This document shows, one piece after another, positions 9,338 to 17,944 of a stretch of 64,000 bases of DNA. Both the position numbers and the translations under genes were made by a program. This stretch comes from Natrinema limicola JCM 13563. GTDB taxonomy: Archaea; Halobacteriota; Halobacteria; Halobacteriales; Natrialbaceae. Where the stretch lies: the NCBI RefSeq assembly GCF_000337475.1, contig NZ_AOIT01000055.1:25733-89732 (forward strand), in the 5' to 3' direction. The notes beneath the pieces were generated by a model. It did not search any database. It saw only the letters and a list, made by a program, of their open reading frames with translations, and had not been told where the DNA came from. Positions within the stretch are counted from its first letter, which is position 1; every line of letters starts with the position of its first letter.

Positions 9338-9416
9338 TCTGATCTCCTGTCACTGCGTACTGGTGCAACTGCGACCGTCGTGCGGGTGTACTGGAACTGA
9401 CTGACAGAAGCCCGTA
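9338..9416. repeat. Family-1 palindromic element (degenerate copy)
   Basis: This is a worn copy of the roughly 80-bp element seen at 31246 and 52760. The right end matches well (GAACTGACTGACAGAAGCCCGTA). The left end aligns at 9338 without gaps but with many changes. A TCA lies at the left flank and TTT at the right, so the target duplication has decayed. Confidence 0.6.
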
Positions 9417-9498
9417 TTTACACACTCGAGCATGCGCGAATCGTGGCTTTGTCGGCGAATCGCGACACTCACTTACAGTCCCCGGTCTAACTCACTGT

Positions 9499-9831
9499 AT
9501 GGTTTCGCTGCAGGGAATCGCAGTCGCGCTGGTGGGAGTCGCGGCTATCTTCGGCTGTGCCGCCGTCGTCTATCGGGACGCGACACGAAACGAAGTCTCG
9601 AGGCCCATACTCTGGGCAAGCGTCGTGATCGTCGCCTGGGGCAGTGCGCTGGGACTCTATCTCGCACCACTTGCCGTGCCGATCCCTGGCCTGCTCGTGA
9701 TGGTCGTTGGGGGGCCGGCGCTGTACCTGTTCGAGCGCGACGACGCGACATACGGTGACGAACCCGCCGATCCGTTCTCGTTGCCGGACGGCCCTGACGA
9801 CTCCTCGAGCGATAACAGTCGCGACGAGTGA
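9499..9831 (+). CDS. Small membrane protein of unknown function
   Basis: This 110-residue protein has two or three hydrophobic segments (about residues 5-25, 40-58 and 60-78) and an acidic, Ser-rich tail (from about residue 80) expected to be cytoplasmic. I do not recognise a family motif. The segment VYRDATRNEVSRPILWA between helices is typical of haloarchaeal small membrane proteins but gives no function. Codon use and acidity look like neighbouring real genes. It stands alone between element copies on both sides. Confidence 0.65.
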   Translation: MVSLQGIAVALVGVAAIFGCAAVVYRDATRNEVSRPILWASVVIVAWGSALGLYLAPLAVPIPGLLVMVVGGPALYLFERDDATYGDEPADPFSLPDGPDDSSSDNSRDE

Positions 9832-9857
9832 GACGGGCTATTTAGCGTACCAACTGA

Positions 9858-9929
9858 AACGGACTCCTGTCAGTGAGTGCCGGTGCAACCGCAACCCGCA
9901 CTGCGGACCCATCGGGACAGCAGACCGTA
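9858..9929. repeat. Family-1 palindromic element with TGA target duplication
   Basis: This 72-bp copy is bounded by ACGG and CCGTA and carries the central CCGGTGCAACCGC arm. It is flanked by TGA at 9855-9857 and TGA at 9930-9932, a 3-bp direct repeat. It is immediately followed by a family-2 copy that shares the second TGA. Confidence 0.75.
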
Positions 9930-9932
9930 TGA

Positions 9933-10002
9933 AACGGTTTACACACTGATCGCACAGTCGTCGGGACGCGATCGAGTATTCACTGACGTTTGTCCGGTAG
10001 TA
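9933..10002 (-). repeat. Family-2 element, internally deleted copy
   Basis: Read on the minus strand this matches the two full family-2 copies (48010 and 62682) at both ends. It lacks about 30 bases covering their central GCTGTCGCC hairpin. The best-matching part is 9966-10002 (GACGCGATCGAGTATTCACT and onward). It abuts a family-1 copy, giving a composite insertion upstream of taw1. Confidence 0.7.
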
Positions 10003-10078
10003 TGCGGAGTCCGTCTGGCCGACCGATCGCTCGGCACCCCACACGTCTTTTGCCCGCCCCGGTCCAACGGCCGCTAAC

Positions 10079-11086
10079 ATGAGCGATTCCGCACCTTCCG
10101 GGACCGACGCCGACGACGATGGCGGACCGGCACAGGTCTCGAGTCCGGACTACCACAGCGAGAACCACACGGCCGCCCAGACCTGCGGCTGGACGGCTAA
10201 CGCCCTTCGTGGCGAAGGCAAGTGTTACAAGAACATTTTCTATGGCATCGAATCACACCGCTGTATCCAGATGACGCCGGTCGTCCGGTGTAACGAGCGC
10301 TGTGTCTTCTGCTGGCGCGACCACAACGGCCACGCCTACGAGCTGGACGACGTCGAGTGGGACGACCCCGAGGCGGTGGTCGACGCCTCGATCAAACTCC
10401 AGAAGAAACTGCTCTCTGGCTTCGGCGGTAACGAGGAAGTCCCACGCGAGGTCTTCGATCAGGCGATGGAACCGCGCCACGTCGCCATCAGCCTCGACGG
10501 CGAGCCGACGCTGTATCCCTATCTGCCCGAACTCATCGAGGCTTTCCACGATCGGGACATCACGACGTTCCTCGTTTCCAATGGCACCCGCCCCGAGGTG
10601 CTCGCCGAGTGCGATCCTACCCAGTTGTACGTCAGCGTCGACGCTCCCGAGCGCCACACCTTCGACCAGGTCGTCGGCGCGATGGAAGACGACGCCTGGG
10701 AGAAGTTGCTCGAGACGATGGCCGTCCTCGCCGACAAGGACGAGACCCGCACCGTCATCCGGACGACGCTGGTCGACGGCGAGAACATGCACCACCCCGA
10801 CTGGTATGCCGGCTTCTACCAGCAGGCCGATCCCGACTTCATCGAACTGAAGGCGTACATGCACGTCGGTCACTCGCGGGGCCGCCTCGACCGCTCGTCG
10901 ATGCCCGACCACGAGGACGTTGTCGAGTTCACGGAATCAGTGGCTGAACACATGCCCGAGTTCGACGAGGTCATGGGCGTCCCGGCCTCCCGCGTCGCGT
11001 TGCTCTCGAAGACGAGCGATACGTGGGTGCCAAAACTGAAGAAGGACAGCGAGTTCTGGAATCGGGACCCCGTGACCGGCGAGTGA
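10079..11086 (+). CDS. taw1: tRNA 4-demethylwyosine synthase Taw1 (TYW1)
   Basis: This 335-residue radical SAM enzyme adds a pyruvate-derived two-carbon unit to N1-methylguanosine at position 37 of tRNA-Phe, forming the tricyclic wyosine core. The radical SAM cluster motif is C-x3-C-x2-C in CNERCVFCW (about residues 71-79). An additional cysteine cluster lies near residues 36-50 (CGWTANALRGEGKC), as in TYW1. SLDGEPTLYP and the VSNGTRPE segment are characteristic. Length fits archaeal Taw1, which lacks the flavodoxin domain of the yeast protein. It is single on its strand and convergent with the flippase gene. Confidence 0.95.
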   Translation: MSDSAPSGTDADDDGGPAQVSSPDYHSENHTAAQTCGWTANALRGEGKCYKNIFYGIESHRCIQMTPVVRCNERCVFCWRDHNGHAYELDDVEWDDPEAVVDASIKLQKKLLSGFGGNEEVPREVFDQAMEPRHVAISLDGEPTLYPYLPELIEAFHDRDITTFLVSNGTRPEVLAECDPTQLYVSVDAPERHTFDQVVGAMEDDAWEKLLETMAVLADKDETRTVIRTTLVDGENMHHPDWYAGFYQQADPDFIELKAYMHVGHSRGRLDRSSMPDHEDVVEFTESVAEHMPEFDEVMGVPASRVALLSKTSDTWVPKLKKDSEFWNRDPVTGE

Positions 11087-11132
11087 TCCAACGACGACAT
11101 ACCAGCTGCGGCGAGACGCGAGCCAAAGCAGA

Positions 11133-12584
11133 TCAGTTACTAGATATATCGAGTCGGGACTCCCGAACGACACCCTCGATCGTCACGCGGAGTTTGCGGC
11201 TGATGGCGAACAATGCCACTGAGTATACCGCCGCACCGAACCCGACGACGGCGAGGAGCTGATACCATCGATCGACAGTGACGATGTCGATGAGCGGCCG
11301 CACCAGCACGAACATCAACACCGCGGCGGCGACCTGCTCGAGCAGTGTCCGGGGGATCAATTCGACAGCCGGCAGTTCCCGGCTGACGACGTATGCGGAG
11401 AGGAGATACCGCAGCGTCTCGGCGACGACTGTCGCGATCACGACCCCGATCGCCCCGTATGCAAGTGTCAGTGCGACGCCAAGGACGATGTTCAGCGCAA
11501 GCGTCGTCGACGAAATCCACGTGTTGACGTCCGGCCGGTCGATCCCGCCGATCGCGCTCGTGAGTGGGCCACTTTGTGTGCTCACGATTTGGAACAACGC
11601 GAGCCCGACCAGCAGCGCGGCGGCGTCGGCGTACTCGGACCCGAACGCGGTCACGACGAGTAGTTCGGGCATCGCGACAGCGCCAAAGAACATCGGAATC
11701 GAGACGATGCTCGCGAACGCGAGCGTGTTCGAGACGTCATCGCTGACGTCCTTGCCCTGGCTGTGGAGTCGACTGACGCGAGCCATCAGCACGCTCTGAG
11801 CGGCCATCATCACGAACGTTGCCGGGACAGTGAGCTTCAGCGCGACTTCGTACTGGCCGGCCGCCGCTGGTGCGAGGAGATAGCCGAGCAGAAGGATGTC
11901 GAACCGGTCGTAGGTCTGTCCCAGAAACGAGTTCGGAATGCTGTATTTCGCGTACGACCAGAGACTTCCGATGGTGTCGTGGGAAGGCATCATCGGTTTC
12001 GTCCGCACGAAATACCAGAGAACCGGCAGCGAGAGGAACGTCGCCGCAGCCAGCCCATAGGCCATGCCGGCAGCACCGAATCCGAGGAGGACGAGTGCAA
12101 GCTGGAGCGGGAACGTCAACAGCGACCGGAAGGTGTCGACCCACATCGAGGCACCGACGAGGCCCCGCGCCTGGACGACGCGGTCGGTCGGCTCATAGAG
12201 CGTAACAGCACTCATCAGGACGACGAACAACACCGGTGCCGCGGCGAGTCCCGTATAGGACACGAGCCACTGCGAAGCGAGGACGCTGACAGCACCCATG
12301 AGCCCCAGCCAGCCGAGTGTAAACACCAGTTGGCCGCCGATCAGCTCACGCTCGGGAGCCCCGGCTTCCGAGAATCGCTTCATGATCGCCGTCCCCCAGC
12401 CGTTGACCGCCCGATCGCCGAGTTTGACCAGCGAGAAGAGTAGATAGAACCCGCCGAACCCGGCCGGCCCGAGCACCCGCGCGAAGACGATGGTGCCAGC
12501 GAAGCCGATCGCAGCCATCGTGAACTTCGCGGCCGTCGCCTTCACCGTCTCGCCGCCCAGGCTGACCGACGTCGCATCCGTCAT
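11133..12584 (-). CDS. Polysaccharide/oligosaccharide flippase (MATE/MOP superfamily)
   Basis: This 483-residue membrane protein has about 14 hydrophobic segments and belongs to the Wzx/AglR-like group that flips lipid-linked sugars across the membrane. The N-terminal FARVLGPAGFGGFYLLFSL pattern is typical of this superfamily. It lies beside a large set of glycosyltransferases and alkaline-phosphatase-superfamily enzymes, which supports a role in surface glycan or glycoprotein assembly. Its exact substrate cannot be read from sequence. It is the leftmost glycan gene and is divergent from the gene at 12893. Confidence 0.85.
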   Translation of the reverse strand: MTDATSVSLGGETVKATAAKFTMAAIGFAGTIVFARVLGPAGFGGFYLLFSLVKLGDRAVNGWGTAIMKRFSEAGAPERELIGGQLVFTLGWLGLMGAVSVLASQWLVSYTGLAAAPVLFVVLMSAVTLYEPTDRVVQARGLVGASMWVDTFRSLLTFPLQLALVLLGFGAAGMAYGLAAATFLSLPVLWYFVRTKPMMPSHDTIGSLWSYAKYSIPNSFLGQTYDRFDILLLGYLLAPAAAGQYEVALKLTVPATFVMMAAQSVLMARVSRLHSQGKDVSDDVSNTLAFASIVSIPMFFGAVAMPELLVVTAFGSEYADAAALLVGLALFQIVSTQSGPLTSAIGGIDRPDVNTWISSTTLALNIVLGVALTLAYGAIGVVIATVVAETLRYLLSAYVVSRELPAVELIPRTLLEQVAAAVLMFVLVRPLIDIVTVDRWYQLLAVVGFGAAVYSVALFAISRKLRVTIEGVVRESRLDISSN

Positions 12585-12892
12585 TCGTTTCGGGCCGAAG
12601 ACGACAGACCGACGATTCTAGCGCGACTCGTGTGGCCGACGGAGCTGGCCATCCCAGCTATTGCTCGAGCGATCGCGTTCGATCGACGTACCCGATACGG
12701 GAGGGGACTCGGCATCATGGCTAGCAGCGGCGTCGTTGCGTGCGGTCACACTCATTATCCGGGCGTATCAGTGTACCGCCTGCTCCGACCGTCGAATCGA
12801 TAGCGGGGGTTCGATCTCCGGCCTTCCCCGTCAGCGACATCGAGAGAGACGCTGCCCGGATGTTGAAGGGGCTAGTCGTGGTGTGTCTCTGC
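12585..12892. other. Intergenic region between divergent glycan genes
   Basis: No gene is supported in these roughly 300 bases. They must hold the promoters of the flippase (leftward) and the phosphatase-family gene (rightward). No clear TATA element stands out. Open frames across it are shadows, or upstream extensions of the phosphatase gene with no homology to its paralog. Confidence 0.5.
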
Positions 12893-13846
12893 ATGACGAC
12901 GCTGGGGATTATCGCCCTCGACGCCGCCGACTACGACCTCGCCCGCGCGTGGGGATGTGAGAACATGCTGCTCGAGACCCACGGGGAACTCGAGACGTTT
13001 GCCCATTCCGGCGCGAACCCGAACACGCTCGAGGTCTGGACGTCGGTCGCGACGGGCGTCGAGCCGCCGAGCCATGGCCTCGCCTCGACCGGCGAGCAAC
13101 AGCAGTGGCGCAATCCGATCCTCGAGTACGCGAGCGCGGTGGCTCCGTATCTCCTGCCAAAGGCGGCACGCGTCAGGATCGGCACGTGGCTGCGTGGCGA
13201 CGGCGGCGGTGCGACCGAAGACGGCGGTGGAACTGACGGCGTCGGGATGACGCTCCGACAGACCGACCACTCGCATCTCTTCGAGCCAGCAGGTCGCGTC
13301 GTCCGCTGGTGGCCCGGCGTCACTCCCGGTGAGCACTTGAGCGAAACCTGGCACTGGCTCAACCTCGCCTCGCGCGGTGCCATCTCCGACGACGACCTCT
13401 GGCGGCGGCTGTACGGGAACGCCGGACTCGAGGCCGGCTGGCTGCAGGGGATGGGACAGACGGATGTCGCCGTCGCCGGGGTCCACATGCACGCCCTCGA
13501 CGCCGCTGGCCATGCCTTCGCGACGCATCCGGACCGCCTGCGGGCGGTGTACGAACGGGTCGATCGCCTGCTCGGATCCGTCCGCGAACACGTCGACGAC
13601 CTGCTGGTGCTGTCGGATCACGGCATGCAAGTCGCGTGGATCGACGGCGATTCCAAACCTGGCTTTCACAGCTGGCGGGCGCTCGCATCGACGACGCTCG
13701 CCGACGACCTGCCAGAAAGCGTGTTCGACGTTCGCGACTGGGTCGACGAACACGTTGCCGACAGCGACGACAGACGAGCCGAGCGACAGCCGGCAGTGAT
13801 GGACACGACGGAAGAACAGCTTCGGGATCTGGGCTACCTCGAGTGA
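12893..13846 (+). CDS. Alkaline-phosphatase-superfamily protein (type I phosphodiesterase-like)
   Basis: This 317-residue putative metal-dependent phosphohydrolase has an N-terminal metal-binding ALDAADYDL. The nucleophile region is NTLEVWTSVATGVEPPSHG, with Thr in the position used by nucleotide phosphodiesterases. H-x-L-D-A-AGHA and SDHGM supply further metal ligands. I chose the ATG at 12893 because the paralog at 13872-14795 starts at the matching position; ATG 12860 is possible. A Gly/Asp-rich insert sits near residues 100-120. The C-terminus ends LRDLGYLE, a tail shared with its neighbours. It faces its paralog tail to tail. Substrate unknown, probably linked to surface glycans. Confidence 0.8.
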   Translation: MTTLGIIALDAADYDLARAWGCENMLLETHGELETFAHSGANPNTLEVWTSVATGVEPPSHGLASTGEQQQWRNPILEYASAVAPYLLPKAARVRIGTWLRGDGGGATEDGGGTDGVGMTLRQTDHSHLFEPAGRVVRWWPGVTPGEHLSETWHWLNLASRGAISDDDLWRRLYGNAGLEAGWLQGMGQTDVAVAGVHMHALDAAGHAFATHPDRLRAVYERVDRLLGSVREHVDDLLVLSDHGMQVAWIDGDSKPGFHSWRALASTTLADDLPESVFDVRDWVDEHVADSDDRRAERQPAVMDTTEEQLRDLGYLE

Positions 13847-13871
13847 CTGACGAGCAATTGCCCGTCGCCGC

Positions 13872-14795
13872 TCACTCGAGATAGCCGAGTTCGCGCAGAT
13901 GGTCCTCAGGGACGTCGATGGCCTCCCCGCCCTCGTCGTTCTCGCGTTCGACGCGCGTGTCGCTGACGTGTGCATCGACCCAGTCTCTGACGTCGAACAC
14001 CGACTCAGGACGGGTGTCGGTCGTTGCACTCGCGTACGCCCGCCAGGAGTGTGTCGCGGGATTCTTGCCGGCGTCAGGCGGGTAGAAGTCAGTGCGCATG
14101 CCGTGGTCGCTAAGGAGCAGGAGGTCGTCGCCGTCCTCGAGTGCGTCGACGGTCTCCTCGACGAACTCGCCGACGCGGGCGTAGGCGTGTCGAAGCGCGT
14201 CCTCGTCGTCGGCGTAGGCATGGCCGGCGGCGTCGAGGGCGTGGACGTGGACGCCAGCGATCGAGACGGGATGGCGGAGCATCTCGCGCGCCCAGGCGAA
14301 CTGCTGGGCACACTGACCGAACAGTTCGCGCTCGAACTCGCTGCGAGACAGCCCTTCGGCAACGGCGTTCATCAGGTCCCACGCCCGCTGAAGTGGCTGG
14401 CCATCGGCGACGCCGGGCCAGTTGTGGACGACTGCGCCCTCGGCATCGAAGATCGATGCGGCATCCGTGCGGCCGATCCGTTCGCGCTCGCCCGTTTGCG
14501 ACCGGACGACCTTCCCGAGCGTGCCACGCGTCGACTCGTCGAGCCGCCCGGAGATGCGCGAGAGTCCCTCGAGGACGGGGTTGTCCCACTCGCTCGTCCC
14601 GCCGCCAGTGATGCCGTGCTCCTCGGGATGCAGACCGGTCGCGACCGTCGCCCACACCTCCGGCGTGTACGGCAGCTCCTGTGTGTGCGCGAACGTCCCG
14701 AGGTCGCCACTCGAGGCGAGCCGAAACGCATCGAGATCGAAGTGCTCGACCAGTCCGGCATCGAGCGCGTCCAGTGCGAGGACGATCACCGTCAT
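13872..14795 (-). CDS. Alkaline-phosphatase-superfamily protein (type I phosphodiesterase-like)
   Basis: This 307-residue paralog of the gene at 12893 has the same order of motifs: ALDALDAG, then YTPEVWATVATGLHPEEHG with Thr as the likely nucleophile, HALDAAGHAY, SDHGMRTDF and a final LRELGYLE. It is the last gene of the leftward glycan operon, 40 bases after the neighbouring phosphatase-family gene. A role in hydrolysis or transfer of phosphate esters on glycans or their lipid carriers is inferred from context only. Confidence 0.82.
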   Translation of the reverse strand: MTVIVLALDALDAGLVEHFDLDAFRLASSGDLGTFAHTQELPYTPEVWATVATGLHPEEHGITGGGTSEWDNPVLEGLSRISGRLDESTRGTLGKVVRSQTGERERIGRTDAASIFDAEGAVVHNWPGVADGQPLQRAWDLMNAVAEGLSRSEFERELFGQCAQQFAWAREMLRHPVSIAGVHVHALDAAGHAYADDEDALRHAYARVGEFVEETVDALEDGDDLLLLSDHGMRTDFYPPDAGKNPATHSWRAYASATTDTRPESVFDVRDWVDAHVSDTRVERENDEGGEAIDVPEDHLRELGYLE

Positions 14796-14835
14796 CCGTC
14801 GCTCCCTCCGTCAGTCGTGGGCCGCAACTCTCCGA

Positions 14836-15969
14836 TCATGCGTATCCGAGATCCTCCAGATCCTCCTGCAGCGCGTCCTCTTTGACCACGTACTCGGGAT
14901 CGAACCGCTCGAGCTGTCGTTCGAGTGCGGGATCGGTCGCCGGGTCGCCGTCCGAGAGCCCAAGGGTCCCCTCGTTCGTCGCGAGGTGTTCGTTGTTCAT
15001 CGCCGCCTTGTGCTCGCCGTAGGCAGCGAAGGCGACTTCGCGCTCGAGCGTGCCGACGCCGTGTTCTCGCCCAGAGAGGACCGTCGGGACGTCGACGAGC
15101 GAGACGACATCGCCGAGGTCGGGCGCGTTTCGCGTGCCGAAGGGGACGCGTAACAGCTCCGGCCGCATCTCGCCGGGATGGCCCCACAGGCCGTCTTCAC
15201 CCAGAAGTTCGCCGTGGTCGGCACAGAAGACGACGCGCGTCTCGTCGGGAATCCCCTCCCAGAGCCGTGCGAGTTTCCGGTCGAGTTCGACGACCTCCCG
15301 TCTGTAGAGGTCGCGAACGAGATCTTCATCAGCCGCCGAGCCGCGCCCTGAGAGGACGCGGCGGGTCACCCGCTGGGCTTCGGCCCGACTGACGCTCGCG
15401 CTGTCCGGATCGTACGGATGATGTGGCTCCATGAAGTGGAGCCAGCCGAACCACGCGTCGTGTCCCTCGCATTCCGTGAGGAACTGCTCGATCACGTCGT
15501 CTGCCGGTCGAAACGACTTCTCGATGTCGGTTACGCGACTCCGAAGCGCCTGATACCGGTTCCAACCCCAGCTCGCGATGCGATAGGCGAGGGTCCCGCG
15601 ATCAAGTACCACTGCCCCCTTCTCTTTGAGCGTCTCGCCACCACCTTTCGGGGAGCTAAACGAGTCGAAGCCGTCGTCGTAGCCGTATTCGGCCGAGAGA
15701 AGGTGATTCGTCGTCACGCCAACGCAGTGACGGTCGAACGCGCGGGCGACGCTCGTTCCGTCCCCGAGGCCGCTACCGGCGGCGTACTCACCGCCGATGA
15801 TCGCGGGGAAACTCCCGAACGTCGCCGTCGACGTCGAAAATGCCCGTGGGTGCGTCCGCTCGAGGAACGCTCGCGTCCGCTCCATCTCATCGAAGTGATC
15901 GACCCGCAACGAGTCGACGGTGACGAGCAGCGTCGTTGCCGGTGCAGTGATGTCGGTTTCTTTCGTCAT
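14836..15969 (-). CDS. Sulfatase-fold protein with Thr at the nucleophile position
   Basis: This 377-residue alkaline-phosphatase-superfamily protein has an N-terminal VDSLRVDHF metal site, ATFGSFPAIIGG at the nucleophile site, WLHFMEPHHPYDP, and CADHGELLGEDGLWGHPGE. True sulfatases have C/S-x-P-x-R here for conversion to formylglycine. This protein has Thr and no C-x-P-x-R, so phosphate-ester chemistry is more likely than sulfate hydrolysis (inference). The start at 15969 overlaps the preceding glycosyltransferase stop by four bases (ATGA); the open frame further upstream lies inside that gene. The C-terminus ends DLGYA. Confidence 0.82.
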   Translation of the reverse strand: MTKETDITAPATTLLVTVDSLRVDHFDEMERTRAFLERTHPRAFSTSTATFGSFPAIIGGEYAAGSGLGDGTSVARAFDRHCVGVTTNHLLSAEYGYDDGFDSFSSPKGGGETLKEKGAVVLDRGTLAYRIASWGWNRYQALRSRVTDIEKSFRPADDVIEQFLTECEGHDAWFGWLHFMEPHHPYDPDSASVSRAEAQRVTRRVLSGRGSAADEDLVRDLYRREVVELDRKLARLWEGIPDETRVVFCADHGELLGEDGLWGHPGEMRPELLRVPFGTRNAPDLGDVVSLVDVPTVLSGREHGVGTLEREVAFAAYGEHKAAMNNEHLATNEGTLGLSDGDPATDPALERQLERFDPEYVVKEDALQEDLEDLGYA

Positions 15970-16961
15970 CGCTGGATCACCTGTCTCAGCAGGTGTGTCG
16001 GTGTCATGGCCTCGATGCGCAGCCGGGCGTCTCGTGCGTCCATCACTTTCGCCTCGAGCCACGTCGGAAGCGGGAGGTCGCTATCGAGGATGGCGAGTGG
16101 CTTGTCGACGGACTGCGTTCCGAGCCAGAACTCGCGGGCGACGACCTGCTCGTAGCCCCACTTCTCGCGGAAGTACGCCTTGCTCGCCAGTAGTTTGGCG
16201 CGGTTTCGCCGGTTCGCGTCGTACTCGCTGCCGCCGCCGGGATGGTGTGGAAAGACCACGGCGGGACAGGTCCCGAATCGCCAGTCGGTTGCCTGCCAGT
16301 GGGCGACGAAGAAATCGAGGTGCTCGCGGCCGATGACGTAGGTTTCGTCCCAGGCCTGCTCCTCGAGACATGCCCGTCGAAACGTTACGACGTTCGGCAC
16401 GAAGTCGAACTCGACGAGCGGGTAGCCCGCTACCTGTGTTGCCGTCTTCGTGCCCGTATCGCGGATGAGCACGTCGCCCTCTGCGAACAGATCGTGACAC
16501 AATCCCTGAATCCGTCCGTGCTCGAGCAACAGGCCGCTGATCCCGCCGAACTCGGGGCGGGCCTCGAGCTGGCGCGTGAGGACATCGACGTTCGTCGGCA
16601 CCTCGTGGTCACTGTCGACGACCGTCAGGTACTCCTCGGAGAGGGCGTCAACGATCGCGTTGCGGCCGACGCCGAGTCCCGCATCGTAGGGGAGATCGAG
16701 CAGTTCGAGGTCGAACGGCCACGATCGCTCGTAGAGGTAGGCGCGCTCCTCGGTCCGTCCGTCGTCGGCGACGTAGACCGTCTCGTAGGCGTCCGGGGGG
16801 ACCGACTCGAGGAGCGCCTCGAGTTTCTCGGTGCGGTTGAACACCTTGAGACCGAGGGCAGTGCTGGGGGTGCTCACGACGAGTTCACCCCCGTCGCGGT
16901 CGCGTCGTCTCTCGTCTGTCGATCGAGTTGTCTCGTCATGAGTCTCACTCCGTGTATCCAA
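15966..16961 (-). CDS. Glycosyltransferase, GT-A fold
   Basis: This 331-residue cytoplasmic sugar transferase starts with a disordered charged N-terminus, then LGLKVFNRTEKLEALLESV, a typical GT-2 beginning. VYVADDGRTEERAY, GLGVGRNAIVDAL and the metal site VVDSDHEVP (D-x-D) follow. It overlaps the upstream gene by 17 bases and the downstream gene by four, so it is firmly inside the operon. A GTG at 16877 is a possible alternative start that would remove the charged leader. Sugar and acceptor unknown. Confidence 0.8.
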   Translation of the reverse strand: MDTRSETHDETTRSTDERRRDRDGGELVVSTPSTALGLKVFNRTEKLEALLESVPPDAYETVYVADDGRTEERAYLYERSWPFDLELLDLPYDAGLGVGRNAIVDALSEEYLTVVDSDHEVPTNVDVLTRQLEARPEFGGISGLLLEHGRIQGLCHDLFAEGDVLIRDTGTKTATQVAGYPLVEFDFVPNVVTFRRACLEEQAWDETYVIGREHLDFFVAHWQATDWRFGTCPAVVFPHHPGGGSEYDANRRNRAKLLASKAYFREKWGYEQVVAREFWLGTQSVDKPLAILDSDLPLPTWLEAKVMDARDARLRIEAMTPTHLLRQVIQR

Positions 16962-17898
16962 GCGACGTCAGGCGGTCCTGAACGTCGACGCTGACCTCGC
17001 GATCGCGGTCTGCCTCCGCCTCGAGCGTCGGCTGTCTGGTCTTCTCGTCGCGGGCCTCGAGTTCGATCCATGGCACCCGCCGGACGCTCGAGACGGGTTT
17101 GTCGGGGTGGCCCCAGATGCCGAGTTCGCCCATCGCGTTGCCGTGGTCGGAACTCACGATCAGCGTGCCGTCGACGTTGCGCCGGAGCGTCGCCACCGAT
17201 TCCAGTCCGATTCGCAGGTTGTCGGCGTAGGCTGCCCACACCTCGTCGCTGTCCAGGTCGCCGCGTCGCACCCGGCCCCAGGCGTCGAGTCCAGCCTCGT
17301 CCGGATCCACGACCGACCCCGGCGACCCCCAGTGTGCCGGGCGATAGCCTGCATGAAGGTCCGGCCGCTCGAGAAACGGGACGTGTGGCTGCATGTAGTG
17401 GACGATGACGCGGTCGAACTCCCCGGACCGACAGACGCGGATCGCGCGGTCGGTGATCGGTTCGGGCCGGATCGTGCCGGCGTCGTCGTCCCAGGCGTAC
17501 CGCCACACTTCGTCGAGTAGTCCGAGCGGCTGCTCGTCGCCGAGGACCGCCGCGGAGAAGGGATTCCCCGTCACGTACGCCGTCCGCTCGAGGGTCGCCG
17601 CATGCGCCGGCGTGAACGTCCGGCGCATCCACTCTTTCGACGACCCCGCGACCGAATCGATCGCCCCCGCCTCGACGTCGGCCGGCGAGGGCAGCCAGTC
17701 GTATTCGGTGGCGACCTCGGCCATCAGGTCGACCCGACAGGCGTCCAGCAGGACGAGGACATCCCACTCGCGCTCGAAGACGGTCCGATCGGCGAACTCG
17801 CCCATCCACACATGCCGACCGACCCACTCGTAGACGACCTCGAGCGACCGGCGAACGCCACGGTCGGGCAGGTTCCGGATAAATCGGCTGATCCCCAT
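16945..17898 (-). CDS. Sulfatase-like alkaline-phosphatase-superfamily protein
   Basis: This 317-residue protein has an N-terminal helical leader, then VLVLLDACRVDLM, the metal-binding start of a sulfatase-like fold. SVAGSSKEWMRRTF is the probable nucleophile site with Ser. HYMQPHVPF and SSDHGNAMGELGIWGHPDK supply other metal ligands. The SSKEWM pattern belongs to an archaeal branch rather than to the formylglycine C-x-P-x-R type. The C-terminus ends SLGYTE. It sits between a phosphatase-family gene and a glycosyltransferase in the glycan operon. Confidence 0.8.
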   Translation of the reverse strand: MGISRFIRNLPDRGVRRSLEVVYEWVGRHVWMGEFADRTVFEREWDVLVLLDACRVDLMAEVATEYDWLPSPADVEAGAIDSVAGSSKEWMRRTFTPAHAATLERTAYVTGNPFSAAVLGDEQPLGLLDEVWRYAWDDDAGTIRPEPITDRAIRVCRSGEFDRVIVHYMQPHVPFLERPDLHAGYRPAHWGSPGSVVDPDEAGLDAWGRVRRGDLDSDEVWAAYADNLRIGLESVATLRRNVDGTLIVSSDHGNAMGELGIWGHPDKPVSSVRRVPWIELEARDEKTRQPTLEAEADRDREVSVDVQDRLTSLGYTE

Positions 17899-17944
17899 CA
17901 GCTGACCACCGCCCTCGAGTGCGACATGCGGATTCGATGCCCAC

